A stretch of DNA of 64,000 bases. Source: an uncultured Collinsella sp. GTDB taxonomy: Bacteria > Actinomycetota > Coriobacteriia > Coriobacteriales > Coriobacteriaceae. The notes beneath the pieces are model-generated. The model saw only the letters and a list, made by a program, of their open reading frames with translations. It was not told the DNA's origin and did no database searches. The stretch is from assembly GCA_900542905.1 (NCBI GenBank), contig UQPF01000005.1:62001-126000 (forward strand), given 5' to 3'. Shown here one piece after another: positions 61,141 to 64,000 of this stretch. Positions within the stretch are counted from its first letter, which is position 1. Every line of letters starts with the position of its first letter. The translations under genes and the position numbers were made by a program.

Positions 61141-62490
61141 CTACTTCGGTGCATTCCCGCTGCGGTCGCGCTCGCTTTGCTCTACGCGCCACTCTTCCCA
61201 GCCGCGCCCGGCAGGCTGCCAGAACGCACCGCGCTCCAGCCCCTCGGGCAAATAGCGCTGATCGACCCAGCCTTCGGGATAATCGTGCGGGTATTTATAC
61301 ACACCGTAGTCGTCGCTGCCTGGGCGATGGCGATCGCGCAGATAACTCGGCACCTCGCGAAGCCCACTAGAATGGATATCGGCCAGCGCCGCATCAATCG
61401 AAGCCTCACACGCGTTGGATTTAGGGGCCAAACACACATAGAGTGCAGCCTGAGCCAGGTTAATGCGGCACTCGGGATAGCCAATGACCTCGGCAGACTT
61501 AAACGCGGCATGCGCCACCAAAAGCGCCTGCGGGTCGGCGTTGCCAACATCCTCAGAAGCCTGAATCATAATACGGCGAGCGATAAACTTGGGATCCTCC
61601 CCCGCATCAATCATGCGCGCGAGCCAATAGATCGTGGCATCGGGGTCGCTACCGCGCATGGACTTAATAAACGCACTGATGATGTCGTAGTGCATGTCGC
61701 CGTTTTTGTCATACGAAAATCCACGACGCGGATTGGCGATCTTCACGTCATCCACGGTGATGGGATAGCGCTCCCCCGCCGCGGGCGCTGGCGTTCCCTC
61801 GGTATCGGGACGCGTGACGGCAATCTCGCTCGCAAGTTCGAGCGTCGTGAGCGCCGAGCGAGCGTCACCCGCTGCCAGCGTGCAGATGGTCTTAACCGTA
61901 TCCTCATCGGCCGAGAACTTGCCGTTCAAACCCTGCGGCGCCTCGAGCGCACGCTCGATAAGCGTGGCGATATCCTCGTCTTTAAGATGCTCAAGCTCCA
62001 CCACGCGACCGCGCGAGAGCAATGCCGAGTTGACCTCGAAGTACGGATTCTCCGTCGTGGCGCCAATCATAATGACGGTACGGTTCTCAACCGCATGCAG
62101 CAAGGCATCCTGCTGAGACTTGGAGAAGCGGTGAATCTCGTCGATAAACAGGATGGTGCGGCGGTCGTACGTATTCAGGCGCGTCTTGGCCTCGTCAATC
62201 ACGCGGCGAAGATCCTTTACGGTACCCGTCACGGCGCTGACCTCGACAAACTCGCTCTTGGTATGGTTGGCGATAATGTGGGCCAGCGTCGTCTTACCCG
62301 TACCTGCCGGCCCGTACAGAATCACGCTCGAAAGCACGTCGTGCTCGATCGCGGCACGCAACCATGAGCCCTTACCGACGGCCTTTTGCTGGCCCACGTA
62401 CTCGTCGAGCGAATTGGGGCGCATGCGCACCGCAAGCGGCGCATTCTGAAAGGAACGCTCGCGCGTCGAAGCAGAAAAAAGGTCGTCCAT
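61141..62490 (-). CDS. rarA: RarA/MgsA AAA+ ATPase
   Basis: Replication-associated recombination factor related to clamp loaders. About 449 residues. The N-terminus has PLAVRMRPNSLDEYVGQQ, Walker A GPAGTGKTTL, Walker B ILFIDEIHRFSKSQQDALL and sensor 1 GATTENP. The C-terminal tetramerisation part has SAFIKSMRGSDPDATIYWLARM, and RRGFSYDKNGDMHYD is typical. The start is uncertain between ATGs at 62490 and 62496. Neighbours give no further hint. Confidence 0.93.
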   Translation of the reverse strand: MDDLFSASTRERSFQNAPLAVRMRPNSLDEYVGQQKAVGKGSWLRAAIEHDVLSSVILYGPAGTGKTTLAHIIANHTKSEFVEVSAVTGTVKDLRRVIDEAKTRLNTYDRRTILFIDEIHRFSKSQQDALLHAVENRTVIMIGATTENPYFEVNSALLSRGRVVELEHLKDEDIATLIERALEAPQGLNGKFSADEDTVKTICTLAAGDARSALTTLELASEIAVTRPDTEGTPAPAAGERYPITVDDVKIANPRRGFSYDKNGDMHYDIISAFIKSMRGSDPDATIYWLARMIDAGEDPKFIARRIMIQASEDVGNADPQALLVAHAAFKSAEVIGYPECRINLAQAALYVCLAPKSNACEASIDAALADIHSSGLREVPSYLRDRHRPGSDDYGVYKYPHDYPEGWVDQRYLPEGLERGAFWQPAGRGWEEWRVEQSERDRSGNAPK

Positions 62491-62550
62491 AGCCATCCCG
62501 TGTATCAATCAAAAACGTTTTCCACTAACAGTATACCGAATTAATACGAA

Positions 62551-63798
62551 CTACCGTTCGTTAATATAGGTACGGTGCGGAAACTCCAGACCAGGGAACA
62601 GCTTGCTCGTCAGCTCGCAGAAATAACCGTCCGTCATGCTCGCGATATAATCCACCACGGCTTGATCCTTGTCGTCCTGCCAGGCATAGGTGCGATCATA
62701 GTAGGAAAGCTGCTGCTCAATGCGCGAAATATGGTGCTTAAAGATGTAAGAGGACTCGTCGCCACTGTTTAGATCCCGCAGGCAACGGTCGTAGAGCTTT
62801 TCGAACGCCTCGCGCAGCTCCACCTCGGAATCGCCTTCGATACCGCCCTTGCTATAGATCTTCTCGTAGTTCTCCCGCTTGGCCCGGCGGATTTCCTCAA
62901 ACAGGTCCTCGCTCATCTCGATACGCGGCTTACCATAGCTGTGCTCAACGATATCGATGGAGGCATGCGTGAGGATCCAACTGTTGTAGGCACCGCCCCG
63001 GCCATCATCAAAGGCGTCGGGTGACAGCAGGCCCGCCGCAATGGCGTCTTGGCGATCGCGCCCAACGTAGGCAAGAATATCCGAGATGCGAACGACGCAG
63101 CCCTCGAGCGTCATGGGACGCAGATGCTCAATTGCGCTATAGCCCGTGGCAATGCAATCTTCAACCGTCAGGTCAAACTGGTCAAAGGAGCTCATGTCCG
63201 AGAGCTCAAACACACGCTGCTCGAACTCGCCGTTATGGCATAGCACGCCGTCGAGCGTCTGGAGCGACACGTTGCGGCCATACAACGCGTCGAGCACGCG
63301 GACCGACTGCACATTATGGAAAAAATAACGCCCCGTGCGCTCATGATAGATATCGTTGAGGAAGCGCTCGCCGGCATGGCCGAAAGGCGTGTGTCCCAAG
63401 TCATGACCCAGGCCAATCGCCTCGATCAGATCGCAATTGAGCCCCAGGGCGCGACCGATATCGCGCGCAATGCGCGAGACAAGCTGCACGTGCAAACCGC
63501 GGCGTGACAGATCGTCATTGCTACGGAAGCTAAAGACCTGCGTTTTGCCTGCATAACGGGTGTACGCCGGAAGATGAAGTATCTTTTCGGTATCGCGCAT
63601 AAACGCCGGACGCATAAGCGTGCCTTTGTCGGCAGCGCGATCAATACGACGAATGACCTGGTCGTCGTTACAACGATACGGGTTGACATAGCCCGAAGCA
63701 CGATCAGCGGCAATGCGCTCGACAAGTTCGGGCGACAACGCCGAGGGAATACAGTCCATGCGCGCCTTAATGACGGCCGTTTCTTGATTAGTTGCCAT
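62551..63798 (-). CDS. dNTP triphosphohydrolase-like HD-domain protein
   Basis: 415 residues. The start at 63798 follows AAGGAG. The HD site is LHVQLVSRIARDIG, then GLGHDLGHTPFGHAGE and HNVQSVRVLD, the order seen in dGTPase-like enzymes, and RISDILAYVGRDRQDAI contributes the last Asp. The length and C-terminal region fit the Gram-positive dGTPase-like group. The natural substrate cannot be read from the sequence. Confidence 0.85.
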   Translation of the reverse strand: MATNQETAVIKARMDCIPSALSPELVERIAADRASGYVNPYRCNDDQVIRRIDRAADKGTLMRPAFMRDTEKILHLPAYTRYAGKTQVFSFRSNDDLSRRGLHVQLVSRIARDIGRALGLNCDLIEAIGLGHDLGHTPFGHAGERFLNDIYHERTGRYFFHNVQSVRVLDALYGRNVSLQTLDGVLCHNGEFEQRVFELSDMSSFDQFDLTVEDCIATGYSAIEHLRPMTLEGCVVRISDILAYVGRDRQDAIAAGLLSPDAFDDGRGGAYNSWILTHASIDIVEHSYGKPRIEMSEDLFEEIRRAKRENYEKIYSKGGIEGDSEVELREAFEKLYDRCLRDLNSGDESSYIFKHHISRIEQQLSYYDRTYAWQDDKDQAVVDYIASMTDGYFCELTSKLFPGLEFPHRTYINER

Positions 63799-63829
63799 GG
63801 CATGCTCCTTAAGAAGGATGCGCAATCGG

Positions 63830-64000
63830 TTACAATGTGCAGCCCACGACCTCGATTATGGCAAAAATCGGCACCAAAAACGGGAGCAATGGCAGGGAGC
63901 GCGATTTTGTGATGAGGCAGGAGACGGCAAGGACCAGGAGCGCAGTGGCAAATGCGACGATGCCGCCCATAGGGTCGAGCGTGCAAAGCGCAAAGAGTGC
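63830..64000 (-). CDS. C-terminus of a small membrane protein, cut by window edge
   Basis: An open minus-strand frame of 56 codons runs from the window edge to a TAA at 63830. It is strongly hydrophobic (GGIVAFATALLVLAVSCLI then PLLPFLVPIFAIIEVVGCTL), giving two likely membrane helices. I do not recognise the family. It reads towards the HD protein gene, which starts 32 bases further on. Confidence 0.55.
   Translation of the reverse strand, partial: ALFALCTLDPMGGIVAFATALLVLAVSCLITKSRSLPLLPFLVPIFAIIEVVGCTL

Overview
The window looks like a chromosomal segment of a high-GC Gram-positive gut actinobacterium of the class Coriobacteriia, most likely Collinsella or a close relative. The basis is the long minus-strand housekeeping run (alaS-ruvX-mltG-yqeG-aroK-aroB-pepP-efp-asp23-nusB-xseB-tlyA-nadK-recN), single-chain L-serine dehydratase, a membrane-anchored L,D-transpeptidase and the codon style. 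The genus call is from memory of gene content and was not tested by search.

Layout: 1-10.3 kb carries gltX (cut by the edge), metK, sdaA, an L,D-transpeptidase and a MacAB-type ABC export operon. 10.44-32.5 kb is a cobalamin island. Seventeen overlapping or abutting minus-strand cbi/cob genes run from cbiF to cbiJ. A divergent plus-strand unit has a sigma-70 type promoter, a cobalamin riboswitch, an exported CbiK chelatase, two lipoproteins and a BtuCD/FecCD-type ABC transporter. The island is bordered by an IS21 istA remnant on the left and an IS3 orfB remnant on the right, and it looks more GC-rich than its surroundings, which suggests horizontal acquisition. The pathway has one clear lesion: cbiL (C20-methyltransferase) survives only as a 77-codon remnant that has lost its N-terminal two thirds. 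Its only cobaltochelatase carries a Tat/lipoprotein signal.

32.5-44.5 kb returns to host-like genes: a TetR regulator, a YbhN-like membrane protein, two tandem tRNA-Glu(CUC) genes, a CCA-adding enzyme, and a sugar PTS block (two FruK paralogues, EI, HPr, a fructose-type EIIBCA and a divergent RpiR regulator). 44.6-57.7 kb is the housekeeping run. 57.9-64 kb holds an AI-2E family transporter, a SigB-type sigma factor with its RsbW-like partner, a DUF948-like protein, rarA, a dNTPase-like HD protein and the end of a membrane protein.

The most unusual non-coding signal is a repeat family (about 3.2, 31.2 and 41.0 kb). It has a conserved roughly 68-nt core whose inner stem changes sequence but stays self-complementary. 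In two copies the core is enclosed by long perfect inverted arms (26 and 42 bp) that share no sequence with each other. The third copy lies inside a coding region and is translated. A second palindromic family occurs at 10.4 and 41.2 kb, and a further 31-bp inverted repeat precedes metK. A second protein-level surprise is an aroB in its canonical place next to aroK that has lost the metal-binding and NAD-site motifs of 3-dehydroquinate synthase.
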